Positions 24,868 to 33,127 of a stretch of DNA of 55,966 nucleotides are shown here, in pieces. A model generated the notes under the pieces. It did not search any database. It had not been told where the DNA came from and saw only the letters and a program-made list of their open reading frames with translations. The first letter of the stretch is position 1. Each line of letters opens with the position of its first letter. Source of the DNA: a bacterium. Its GTDB lineage: Bacteria; Sysuimicrobiota; Sysuimicrobiia; Sysuimicrobiales; Segetimicrobiaceae. The stretch is from NCBI GenBank assembly GCA_035691305.1, contig DASSJF010000009.1, positions 1-55,966 of the forward strand, given 5' to 3'. The position numbers and the translations under genes are program-made.

Positions 24868-27039
24868 ATGAACCCACGACCAAGACGAAACCGAGCGGCG
24901 GCCGCGGTGTCCGCGGCGCTCGTGTGCGCCGCGCTCCTCGCCGTTGCGCCGGCCCGGGGCGTACCGGCCTCCGACCGCCTTGCCGCCGCGGTGGACTCGT
25001 ACCGCCGGGGCGATCCGGCGAGCGCGCGCGCCGCCCTCGAGCCGCTCGCGCAGGAAGACGGCCAGGCCGGCGGCCGGGCCGCGTACCTGCTCGGCGTCAT
25101 CGATCTCGGGGAGAAGCGCTACGAGGACGCCGCCACGGCGTTCCGGCACGCGGCGAGCGCCGACCCGATCCTCGCCGACCACGCGGAATACTACGTCGCG
25201 GTCGCGGACTTCAACGGGGGCCGATTCGACGATGCCGCGTCGGCGTTTTCGGACATGATCTCCGGGTTCCCGGATTCCACGATGCGCGGACTCGCGGTCT
25301 TCTGGCGCGCCGAAAGCCTCTGGGGCGCGCGCGCCGCAAACGCTCCCGGCGCGTTTCACCAGTACCTCGAGCAGTTCGGACAAGGCGCGCACGCCCCACA
25401 GGCCTGGTTCGACATGGGGCAGGCGCTCGAAGCGCAGGCCCGGTGGGCCGACGCCGCGCAGGCGTACCGCCGGATCCCGGTCGCCTTTCCCACGACTCCG
25501 TTCGCAGCCTCCGCGCATGCCCGCCTCGCCGCGCTCGCCGCCGCGCACCCGCTGCCGCCGGATACGACGCCGGTGGACGTGTTCTACCAGCGCGCGAAGA
25601 GCGAGTTCGATGCCGGCGACGGCGCCGCGGCGTACGCGGATCTCCAGCGCGTGCTGTCGATGCCGCGCGCGTGGCTCTACGACGACGGCACGTTCTACAT
25701 GCTCGGTGTGCTGACGTACCGGCAGCGGCACTTCTCCGTCGCGGCGCGGTGGTTCCAGCAGGACGCCGCGCTGCGCCAGACCCACGCCGACGACGCATTG
25801 TTCTACTTGATGCGGATCGCGCTCGCCGGGGGGAGGGACGCGGAGGCGCTCGGATACGCGCGCCGGATCGCCGCCGAGTATCCGAAGTCGTCCCTCGCGC
25901 CGCGCGGACTCTACCTGATCGCGGAGACGCGCGCCGAGCGCGGCGCCGCCGGACCCGCGATCGCGCTCTATCAGGAGGCCGGCGACCGGTTTCCGCTGAC
26001 GTGGTACGGCAGCCGGGCGTTGTGGCAGGTCGGTTGGCTGCTGTCCCGCGGCGGGCGGTGGACCCCCGCGCGCGCCGCATGGCTCCACGCCGCGGAGGCG
26101 GCGGCCGGCACCGACGCCGCTGGCGCGTCGTGGTACTGGGCCGGCCGCGCGGCGGCGCTGGCCGGGCACGCCGACTGGGCCGCCGACAACTACCGCCGCG
26201 CCGCGACGCTGTACGGCGACACCTACTACGGTCAGGCCGCCGCCGCCCGTCTCAACGAAGCGGCGCGCGCCGCGATCGACGCGAACGCGCCCGAGGTGCC
26301 GCCCGGCACGATCCCGTCGCTCGACCGGTTTCGCGAACTGGACGCGCTCGCACAGACCGACGACGCGACGCGCGATCTCGAAGCGGCCGCGGCCGCCGCG
26401 CCCGCGGCATCCCGTGCCGCCGTCCTCACGCTGCTGAGCGTGCGCTACACTCAGTTCGACGCACCGCGTCGGGGCATCGGCGTCGCCGAGGATGCGCGCG
26501 ATGCGCTCGGGACACCGGCGCCGCACCGCCTGCCGCGCGTCTTGTGGGAGGCGCTGTACCCGCGCGCGCTGTGGCCGGCGATCGCGCAGGCCGCCTCGCG
26601 CGACGGGGTGGATCCGAACCTCATCGCGGGCGTGATCCGCGAGGAGAGCCGCTTCGATGCTTCCGCCGTGTCGTCCGCGGGCGCCTACGGGCTGATGCAG
26701 CTGATGCCCGGGACCGCGGCGAGCACCGCGCGCAGCCTCGGCATGACGACGCCCGATCAGCGGGGACTCGTCGACCCGGCGACGAACATCGCTCTCGGCG
26801 CCGCGGTCCTCAAGGCCGAGCTCATGCGCTTCGGCCGCGTCGATCTCGCCCTTGCCGCCTACAACGCCGGTCCCAACGCGGTCCGGCAGTGGCAGGCGGC
26901 GCGGCCCGGCGCCGACCCGGATACATTCGTCGAAGAGATCCCGTACGGCGAGACGCGCGGCTACGTCAAGACCGTCGAGCAGTCGGCCGCGATGTACCGC
27001 TGGCTCTACCAGAACGGGCATCCCGCGGCGACCCAGTAG
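24868..27039 (+). CDS. periplasmic lytic transglycosylase with TPR superhelix
   Basis: A 723-residue exported protein: signal peptide (AAAVSAALVCAALLAVAPARG), about 500 residues of TPR-like helical repeats (A-Y-RRGDPASARAALEPL, GEKRYEDAATAFRHA and further copies), then a C-terminal SLT domain (about 565-715). The catalytic Glu is in IREESRFDASAVS, followed by GLMQLMPGTA and LALAAYNAGPNAV. This is Slt70 architecture: cuts the MurNAc-GlcNAc bond to give 1,6-anhydroMurNAc products. Those are the substrates of AnmK, which is encoded 11 kb away. ATG 24868 is chosen over 24829 because the signal peptide starts there. Confidence 0.92.
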   Translation: MNPRPRRNRAAAAVSAALVCAALLAVAPARGVPASDRLAAAVDSYRRGDPASARAALEPLAQEDGQAGGRAAYLLGVIDLGEKRYEDAATAFRHAASADPILADHAEYYVAVADFNGGRFDDAASAFSDMISGFPDSTMRGLAVFWRAESLWGARAANAPGAFHQYLEQFGQGAHAPQAWFDMGQALEAQARWADAAQAYRRIPVAFPTTPFAASAHARLAALAAAHPLPPDTTPVDVFYQRAKSEFDAGDGAAAYADLQRVLSMPRAWLYDDGTFYMLGVLTYRQRHFSVAARWFQQDAALRQTHADDALFYLMRIALAGGRDAEALGYARRIAAEYPKSSLAPRGLYLIAETRAERGAAGPAIALYQEAGDRFPLTWYGSRALWQVGWLLSRGGRWTPARAAWLHAAEAAAGTDAAGASWYWAGRAAALAGHADWAADNYRRAATLYGDTYYGQAAAARLNEAARAAIDANAPEVPPGTIPSLDRFRELDALAQTDDATRDLEAAAAAAPAASRAAVLTLLSVRYTQFDAPRRGIGVAEDARDALGTPAPHRLPRVLWEALYPRALWPAIAQAASRDGVDPNLIAGVIREESRFDASAVSSAGAYGLMQLMPGTAASTARSLGMTTPDQRGLVDPATNIALGAAVLKAELMRFGRVDLALAAYNAGPNAVRQWQAARPGADPDTFVEEIPYGETRGYVKTVEQSAAMYRWLYQNGHPAATQ

Positions 27040-27056
27040 CTCCAAGGAGGAAGTTC

Positions 27057-29189
27057 ATGCCCCGCACGCTGCCGTACGGCTCGTGGCCGTCGCCGATTAC
27101 CCCCGATCTCGTCGCCGCGTCCGGCATCGGCCTCGAACAGGTCATGCTGGACGGCGACGACGTCTACTGGATCGAAGGCCGGCCGGCGGAGGGCGGCCGC
27201 TGCGTGGTCGTGCGCCGCACCTCGGCCGGCAAGATCACCGATGTCACGCCCGCGCCCTTCAACGCGCGGTCGCGGGTGCACGAGTACGGCGGCGGCGCGT
27301 ACGCGGTGCGCGGGGCCGTCGTGTTCTTCTCGTCGTTTGACGACGGGCGGCTGTATCGCTGCGGGCCCGGCGAACCGCCGTCGGCGATCACGCCGGAGGG
27401 CGAGTACCGGTACGCGGACCTCGTCGTCGACCTGCGCCGCGACCGGCTGGTGTGCGTACGGGAAGACCACACGGCATCGGACCGTGAGGCCGTCAATTCG
27501 ATCGTCAGCGTCTCGTGCCGCGGCGGCGTGGCGCCGCGCGTGCTGGTCTCGGGCAACGACTTCTATTCGGCGCCGCGGCTCTCGGCCGACGGGTCACGCC
27601 TCGCCTGGCTGACGTGGAACCACCCCAACATGCCCTGGGACGGCACGGAGCTGTGGGTCGGTGAACTCGCGCGCGACGGCACCGTCGCCGGCGCCCGGCG
27701 CGTCGCCGGCGGGCCCAACGAATCGATACTCCAGCCGGAATGGGGCCCGGACGGCACGCTGTATTTCCTCGCGGACCCCGGCGGCTGGTGGAATCCACAC
27801 CGCTGGCGCGACGGAAAGGTCGAGCCGGTGCTCAAGACGGCCTCGGAGTTCGGCGGGCCGGCCTGGCGGCTCGGCCAGGCGACGTACGCAGTGGCGCCCG
27901 ACGGGCGGCTCGTCTGCGCGTACAAGGCGGAGGGCGGGTCTCGCCTGGCGTGGCTGGATCCGGCGCGCGGCGTGCTGGAGCCGATCGCCCTGCCGTACAC
28001 CGCGCTCGACAGCATCCGCTGCGGCCGCCCCGGCATCGCGTTCATCGGCGGCTCGCCGACGGATTTTCCGTCGATCGTGCTGTCGGACCTTCGGGCCCGC
28101 CGCGTCGACGTGCTGCGCAGGTCGGCCGACGCGCCGGTGGAGGCTTCATATCTGTCGCGTCCGGAGGCCATCGAATTTTCGACCGAAGGCGGCGTCACCG
28201 CCCATGCGCTGTACTATCCGCCGACGAACCCGGACGCCGCCGCGCCCGCGGACGAGCGGCCGCCGCTGATCGTCAGCGTGCACGGCGGACCGACGGGCGC
28301 TGTGTCGGGGACGCTCAACCTGAGCACGCAGTACTGGACCAGCCGCGGCTTCGCGGTGGTGGACGTCAACTACGGCGGCAGCACGGGCTACGGGCGCGCG
28401 TACCGCGAGCGGCTCTACGGACAGTGGGGGGTCGTGGACGTGGACGACTCGATCAACGCGGCGCGCCACCTGATCGGGCGCGGCGCCGCCGATTCCGAGC
28501 GCGTCTTCATTCACGGCGGCAGCGCCGGCGGCTACACCACCCTGGCCGCGCTGTGCTTCCGCGACTTCTTCGCGGCCGGCGCGAGCTACTTCGGCATCAG
28601 CGACCTCGTCGTGTTCCACGAAGAGACCCACAAGTTCGAGTCGCGCTACGACGAGCACCTCATCGGGCCGTATCCCGAGAAGCTCGACCGCTACCGTGAA
28701 CGGTCGCCGATCCAGTCCATCGCGCAGCTAAGGGCTCCGCTGATCCTGTTTCAGGGACTCGAGGACAAAATCGTCCCGCCGAACCAGTCTGAGATGATCT
28801 TCGAAGCGGCGAAGCGGAAGGGCATTCCCGTCGCGTACATCGCCTACCCGGGCGAGCAGCACGGTTTTCGCCGGGCGGAGCACATCAAGCGTACGCTCGA
28901 GGCCGAGGCGTATTTCTACTCGCAGATCTTCGGGTTCGCGCTGGCCGACGCGGTCGAAGCGGTCCCGATCGAGAATCTGGACAACGCCCCTCGGGGGCGC
29001 GGCGCACGGCGCGGCGGGACCGTGGGGCGCGGCCGGCGCGCCGGCGACTCCACACCGTCGCCCGCGGCGGAGCCCGCCGCGTCCGAATCATCGGGCGGAG
29101 AGGCGGCCGGCGACGAGGCGGAGGACGAACAGCCGGCGGAGCCCCGGACCGCGCGGATACGCGGCGGCGCCAGGAAGAAAGCGAAGTAG
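27057..29189 (+). CDS. S9 family (prolyl oligopeptidase/DPP4-like) serine peptidase
   Basis: A 710-residue cytosolic peptidase. Residues about 1-370 form a beta-propeller (repeats such as ARSRVHEYGGGAYAV, PRLSADGSRLAWLTW). The alpha/beta hydrolase domain (about 380-640) carries the nucleophile in HGGSAGGYT, Asp in GLEDKIVPP and His in GEQHGF. ATG 27057 has AAGGAGG 7 nt upstream. After the catalytic domain there is an unusual 70-residue tail, first Arg/Gly-rich, then Ser/Glu/Ala-acidic, then basic again (RGGARKKAK). Starts 17 bp behind the transglycosylase gene. Confidence 0.92.
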   Translation: MPRTLPYGSWPSPITPDLVAASGIGLEQVMLDGDDVYWIEGRPAEGGRCVVVRRTSAGKITDVTPAPFNARSRVHEYGGGAYAVRGAVVFFSSFDDGRLYRCGPGEPPSAITPEGEYRYADLVVDLRRDRLVCVREDHTASDREAVNSIVSVSCRGGVAPRVLVSGNDFYSAPRLSADGSRLAWLTWNHPNMPWDGTELWVGELARDGTVAGARRVAGGPNESILQPEWGPDGTLYFLADPGGWWNPHRWRDGKVEPVLKTASEFGGPAWRLGQATYAVAPDGRLVCAYKAEGGSRLAWLDPARGVLEPIALPYTALDSIRCGRPGIAFIGGSPTDFPSIVLSDLRARRVDVLRRSADAPVEASYLSRPEAIEFSTEGGVTAHALYYPPTNPDAAAPADERPPLIVSVHGGPTGAVSGTLNLSTQYWTSRGFAVVDVNYGGSTGYGRAYRERLYGQWGVVDVDDSINAARHLIGRGAADSERVFIHGGSAGGYTTLAALCFRDFFAAGASYFGISDLVVFHEETHKFESRYDEHLIGPYPEKLDRYRERSPIQSIAQLRAPLILFQGLEDKIVPPNQSEMIFEAAKRKGIPVAYIAYPGEQHGFRRAEHIKRTLEAEAYFYSQIFGFALADAVEAVPIENLDNAPRGRGARRGGTVGRGRRAGDSTPSPAAEPAASESSGGEAAGDEAEDEQPAEPRTARIRGGARKKAK

Positions 29190-29224
29190 ACGCGGCTGCG
29201 ACGTCTCTTCGCCGAACTTTCACG

Positions 29225-29242
29225 AACTCCACTCGTGGAGTT
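29225..29242. promoter_or_regulatory. palindrome overlapping the ribosome binding site of the glycerol-phosphate operon
   Basis: AACTCCAC-TC-GTGGAGTT is a perfect inverted repeat with two central bases. Its right arm contains GTGGAG, which sits 8 nt before TTG 29249 and is the best ribosome binding site for the phosphodiesterase gene. It may be an operator for a repressor dimer or an RNA hairpin masking the ribosome binding site. Confidence 0.5.
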
Positions 29243-29248
29243 ACTCGG

Positions 29249-30037
29249 TTGCCGGATGGTGTGGCGGGGGTGAGCCCGTCCGGCGCGCGGTGGCGGCGGT
29301 TGCGCCCCGGCGGGCGCGCCCTCGGCGTCGCGCACCGCGGCGCGTCGCGCGAGGCGCCTGAGAACACCGTCGCCGCGTTTCGCCTGGCGCTCGACGCCGG
29401 CGCCCCGGCCGTCGAAGGCGACGTGCAGCGCACGCGTGACGGACGGCTCGTCGTCATCCACGATCAAACGGTCGAGCGGACGACGGACGGGCGGGGGGCC
29501 GTCGGGTCGTTTCTGTTTGAGGACCTCCGCCGGCTCGACGCCGGCCGCTGGTTCGCGCCGGAGTTCGCGGGCGAGCGCGTCCCGTCCCTCGACGAAGTGC
29601 TGGACCTGATGCGGGACCGCGCGCCGGTGCTGCTCGAGATCAAGCACGGCCCGGTGTTCTACGAGGGGATCGAACGGCAGATCGCCGACGCGCTGCGGCG
29701 GCGGGGCATGCTCGGCGCGGCGCTGGTGATGTCCTTCGATCATCCCGCGATCCGGGCGATGCGGGCGGCGGCGCCGGAGGTGGCGACCGGCGTCGTGTAC
29801 GACGCGCGGCCGGTGGACCCGGTCGCGGCCGCGCGGGCGGCGGACGCGGACGCGATCTGCCCGCGGTGGCGGCTGCTCACCGAGGATGCCGTCGCCGCGG
29901 CGCACGATGCGGGGCTGGGGGTCTTTCCGTGGACGATCGACGAGGAGGAGCCGATGCGGCGCTGTCTTGGGTGGGGCGTCGACGGCGTCACTTCGAACGA
30001 CGTCCGGCTGCTCGCGCGGGTGCTCGAGCGGACGTGA
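29249..30037 (+). CDS. ugpQ: glycerophosphodiester phosphodiesterase
   Basis: A 262-residue GDPD TIM-barrel enzyme with the family signatures GVAHRGASREAPENTVAAF (catalytic His and Glu), VEGDVQRTRDGRLVVIHDQT (metal Glu/Asp and second His), VLLEIKHGP and the closing WTIDEEEPMRRCLGWGVDGVTSN. It releases sn-glycerol-3-P from lipid headgroup diesters. No signal peptide, so it acts inside the cell, on imported diesters. TTG 29249 is used because GTGGAG is 8 nt upstream; GTG 29270 is possible. Its stop overlaps the ugpA start. Confidence 0.93.
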   Translation: MPDGVAGVSPSGARWRRLRPGGRALGVAHRGASREAPENTVAAFRLALDAGAPAVEGDVQRTRDGRLVVIHDQTVERTTDGRGAVGSFLFEDLRRLDAGRWFAPEFAGERVPSLDEVLDLMRDRAPVLLEIKHGPVFYEGIERQIADALRRRGMLGAALVMSFDHPAIRAMRAAAPEVATGVVYDARPVDPVAAARAADADAICPRWRLLTEDAVAAAHDAGLGVFPWTIDEEEPMRRCLGWGVDGVTSNDVRLLARVLERT

Positions 30038-30918
30038 CGAGGCGCCGCGGCCGGCAGGAGCTGGTCTCGGCGCTGGCCTACCTCGTCCCGTCGCTGGCGG
30101 TCTTCGTACTCTTCGTCTTCTATCCGCTGCTCCGCAACGCCCAAATGAGTCTGTACGAAACCGACCCCTTCGGCGGGCTCGGCCTCTACGCCGGCACCGG
30201 CAACTACGCGCGGCTGCTCGGGTCACCGGCGTTTCTCAACAGTCTCCGCGTCAGCTTCCTGTTCGCGTTGTACACGGTCCCGGCCGGCATCGTCATCGGG
30301 CTGCCGCTCGCGCTGCTGGCCAACCGGCCGGTGCGCGGCATCGTAGTCTACCGCACGGCCTATTCATTTACGATCGCGGTCAGCATCGCCGCGGCCGCGC
30401 TGATCTGGGCGTGGCTGTTCGATCCGAATGTCGGCATCCTCGACTACTTCCTGAGCCTCGCGCACGCCCCGGCGATCGGCTGGCTCACCGACCCGCGGTG
30501 GGCGCTGCCGGCGGTCGCCGCGGCGACGGTCTGGAAGGACCTCGGGTTCAACGTCGTCGTGCTGCTGGCGGCGCTCCAGGGCGTGCCGGAGGAGCTCGTC
30601 GAAGCCGCCCGCATCGACGGGGCCGGCGGCTGGGGCGTGTTTCGCCACGTCGTGGTCCCCGCGATCTCGCCGGCGCTGTTCTTCGTCGGCGTGGTCGGGA
30701 CGATCGGGGTCCTGCAGTCGTTCGGCCAGATCAACATCCTTACGCAGGGCGGCCCCGTCGAGTCGACCAACGTCATCGTCTACTCCATCTTCCGGAACGC
30801 GTTTGTCAACTTTCGCTTCGGCCTCGCCGCCGCGCAGGCGATGGTCCTCTTCGGCCTGATGCTGGTCCTGACGGGGTTGCAGTTTACGGTCTTCGAACGC
30901 TGGGTGACGTACCAGTGA
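30034..30918 (+). CDS. ugpA: sugar/glycerol-3-phosphate ABC permease, UgpA-like
   Basis: A 294-residue MalF-type permease with six predicted spans and the ATPase-docking EAA loop EELVEAARIDGAGGWGVFRHVVVPAI. FLFALYTVPAGIVIGLPLALLANRP and the QGGPVESTNVIVY segment match the UgpA group. GTG 30034 overlaps the ugpQ stop (GTGA). Substrate assignment as G3P or glycerophosphodiesters rests on the flanking ugpQ and glpK. Confidence 0.88.
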   Translation: MTRRRGRQELVSALAYLVPSLAVFVLFVFYPLLRNAQMSLYETDPFGGLGLYAGTGNYARLLGSPAFLNSLRVSFLFALYTVPAGIVIGLPLALLANRPVRGIVVYRTAYSFTIAVSIAAAALIWAWLFDPNVGILDYFLSLAHAPAIGWLTDPRWALPAVAAATVWKDLGFNVVVLLAALQGVPEELVEAARIDGAGGWGVFRHVVVPAISPALFFVGVVGTIGVLQSFGQINILTQGGPVESTNVIVYSIFRNAFVNFRFGLAAAQAMVLFGLMLVLTGLQFTVFERWVTYQ

Positions 30919-31724
30919 ACGGCGGCGTGCGCCACGCCGGCATGATCGCGATCGCCGCGGTGGTGCTCTTTCCCCTGCTGTTCGCGGTGTCGACGAGCCT
31001 CAAGTCCGGCGCCGAACTCGGGCGCTACCCGCCGTCGTTGTGGCCGCAGGCGCCGGTCCTCGACAACTACGCCGACGCGTTGACGAAGGCGCCGCTCGGC
31101 CGGTTCTTGCTGAACTCGGCAATTCAGTCGGGCGCCGTGACTCTGGGACAGCTCTTGACGTCGTCGCTCGCGGCGTTTGCCTTCGCCTTCATCGAGTTTC
31201 CGGGCCGGCGCGCGCTGTTCTTCGCGTTTCTCGCGACGCTCATGGTGCCGCTCGAGGTCACGCTGATACCGAACTACCTGACCGTGCGGGCCTTCGGCTG
31301 GCTGGACACGTATCCCGCGCTCGTGGCGCCGTTTCTCGCGACGGCGTTCGGCACGTTCCTGCTGCGCCAGTTCTTTCTCACGATCCCGCGTGAACTCGCC
31401 GACGCGGCGAGGATCGACGGCTGTACGCGCCGGCGGTTCCTGTGGACGATCGTGCTGCCGCTCGCGCGACCGGCCTTGGCGACGCTCGGGATCTACGCGT
31501 TTCTGTCGACCTGGAATCAGTATTTGTGGCCGCTCCTGGTGATCAACTCGACGGCGATGCGCACCGTACAGATCGGACTCGCGCTGCTGCAGTCGCAGGA
31601 GTCGGTCTCCTGGGGCCTTGTGATGGCCGGGGTCGTGCTGATGGTCCTGCCGACCGCCGTGGTGTTCCTGGCCGGGTACCGGCACGTGGTTCGAGGACTG
31701 ACGGCCGGCGCGGTGAAAGGCTGA
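30915..31724 (+). CDS. ugpE: sugar/glycerol-3-phosphate ABC permease, UgpE-like
   Basis: A 269-residue MalG-type permease with six spans, KSGAELGRYPPSLWP in the first outer loop and the EAA motif PRELADAARIDGCTRRRFLWTIVLPLARPAL. It ends VVRGLTAGAVKG, the usual RGLTAGAVKG terminus of the family. GTG 30915 overlaps the ugpA stop by 4 nt. Works with UgpA, UgpB and an ATPase not encoded here. Confidence 0.9.
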   Translation: MNGGVRHAGMIAIAAVVLFPLLFAVSTSLKSGAELGRYPPSLWPQAPVLDNYADALTKAPLGRFLLNSAIQSGAVTLGQLLTSSLAAFAFAFIEFPGRRALFFAFLATLMVPLEVTLIPNYLTVRAFGWLDTYPALVAPFLATAFGTFLLRQFFLTIPRELADAARIDGCTRRRFLWTIVLPLARPALATLGIYAFLSTWNQYLWPLLVINSTAMRTVQIGLALLQSQESVSWGLVMAGVVLMVLPTAVVFLAGYRHVVRGLTAGAVKG

Positions 31725-31765
31725 TATCGGCGCGGGCCGACGCTGCACAAAAGGGGGCGAACGCG

Positions 31766-33115
31766 GTGAAGCGGCTGACAAGACGGACCGTTCTGCGCGG
31801 CACGGGGGCGGTGGCGGCGGGGCTGGCGGCCGGCGGACGTTGGGCGCGGCCGGCGGCGGCGCAGGCGCCGACCCGGATCGTGTTCTGGCATTCGATGGGC
31901 GGTGCCCTCGGCGAGACCGTGGTGCGGGCCTTCGTGAGCCGGTTCAACGCCGCGCGCCGCGACATCCAGGTCGACGCGCAGTTTCAGGGAACGTACGACG
32001 ACGCGATCAACAAGCTGCGCGCGTCGATGCAGTCGACCGCGGTCCCCGCCGTCGTGCAGGTGTACGACATCGGCACGCGGTTCATGTTCGACAGCAAGGG
32101 CGCGGTGCCGATGCAGGACTTTATCGACCGCGACAAGTTCGACCTCGGGCCGCTCGAGCCCAACATCCTGGCGTACTACCGGGTCGGCGGCCGGCTGTAT
32201 TCGATGCCGTTCAACACGTCGAGCGCCATCTTGTACTACAACAAGGATCTGTTCAAGAAGGCCGGACTCGATCCCAACCGTGCGCCGCGGACATTCGAGG
32301 AGATCGAAGACTACGCGAAGCGGCTCGTGCAGAGCGGCGCGACGCGGTCCGGCATCACGCTCGCGATCTACGGTTGGTTCTTCGAGCAGCTGCTGGCGCG
32401 GCAGGGCGCGCTCTACTGCAACCACGGCAACGGCCGCGATGCGGCGCCGACGGCGGTGGTCTTCAACCAGGAGGAAGAGGGGGCGCGGATTCTGGACTGG
32501 TGGGCGCGGATGGTCAAGGCCGGCGTCGCGGCCAATCCCGGCCGGCCGACCGCCGCCAGCCAGCGGGCGTTCGCGGCGGGACAGACCGCGATGACCTTCG
32601 ACTCGACCGCGGTGCTGCGCAGCCTGCTCACCCAGGCCGGCGGACGGTTCGAGATCGGCACCGGCTATTTCCCGAAGCCGCCGTCGGCCGCGTCGGGGGG
32701 CAGTATCGTCGGCGGCGCCTCGGTCTGGATCCTCAAGAACCGGCCGCCGCAGGAACAGCAGGCGGCGTGGGAGTTTGTGAAGTTCATCAGCGCGCCCCCG
32801 CAGCAGGCCGCGTGGTACGCCGGCACGGGCTACTTCCCGATCCGGCGTGACGCGTATCGCGAGCCTGCGGCCCAGGAGACGCTGGCGAAGAGCCCGCAGT
32901 TCCTCACCGCGATCAGCGAGCTGCGCAGCAGCCCGATCAACCGCGCGACCCAGGGGGCGCTGCTCGGTGTGTTTCCGGAAGCCCGGCAGCGCGTCGAGGA
33001 CGCGATCGAGGCGACGGTGCTCGGCCGGAAGCCGGCGAAGCAGGCGCTCGACGACGCGGCGCGCGATATCGATCAGGCGATCACGGGCTACAATCGGACG
33101 ATGCGGATCTCGTAG
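31766..33115 (+). CDS. ugpB: extracellular glycerol-3-phosphate/glycerophosphodiester-binding protein, UgpB-like
   Basis: A 449-residue type-1 periplasmic binding protein. The N-terminus has a Tat-like signal (TRRTVLRGTGAVAAGLAAGG) cut near AAAQA. The mature part begins TRIVFWHSMGGALG, and contains VQVYDIGTRFMFDSKGAVPMQ, MPFNTSSAILYYNKDLFKKAGLDP and GGASVWILKN, which are hallmarks of UgpB. GTG 31766 follows AAGGGGG. There is no lipobox Cys, so it is either free in a periplasm or anchored by the signal. Confidence 0.92.
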   Translation: MKRLTRRTVLRGTGAVAAGLAAGGRWARPAAAQAPTRIVFWHSMGGALGETVVRAFVSRFNAARRDIQVDAQFQGTYDDAINKLRASMQSTAVPAVVQVYDIGTRFMFDSKGAVPMQDFIDRDKFDLGPLEPNILAYYRVGGRLYSMPFNTSSAILYYNKDLFKKAGLDPNRAPRTFEEIEDYAKRLVQSGATRSGITLAIYGWFFEQLLARQGALYCNHGNGRDAAPTAVVFNQEEEGARILDWWARMVKAGVAANPGRPTAASQRAFAAGQTAMTFDSTAVLRSLLTQAGGRFEIGTGYFPKPPSAASGGSIVGGASVWILKNRPPQEQQAAWEFVKFISAPPQQAAWYAGTGYFPIRRDAYREPAAQETLAKSPQFLTAISELRSSPINRATQGALLGVFPEARQRVEDAIEATVLGRKPAKQALDDAARDIDQAITGYNRTMRIS

Positions 33116-33127
33116 CGGCGGCGGGGC

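Noticed and set aside
22543-27045. 1500-codon open frame on the minus strand
   Set aside because: It runs antisense to the phosphodiester glycosidase and the transglycosylase, is Arg/Gly/Ala/His-rich with no domain, and is a normal by-product of very high third-position GC.
24924-27056. Long N-terminal extension of the S9 peptidase frame
   Set aside because: This part is an out-of-frame shadow of the transglycosylase gene; AAGGAGG before ATG 27057 marks the true start.
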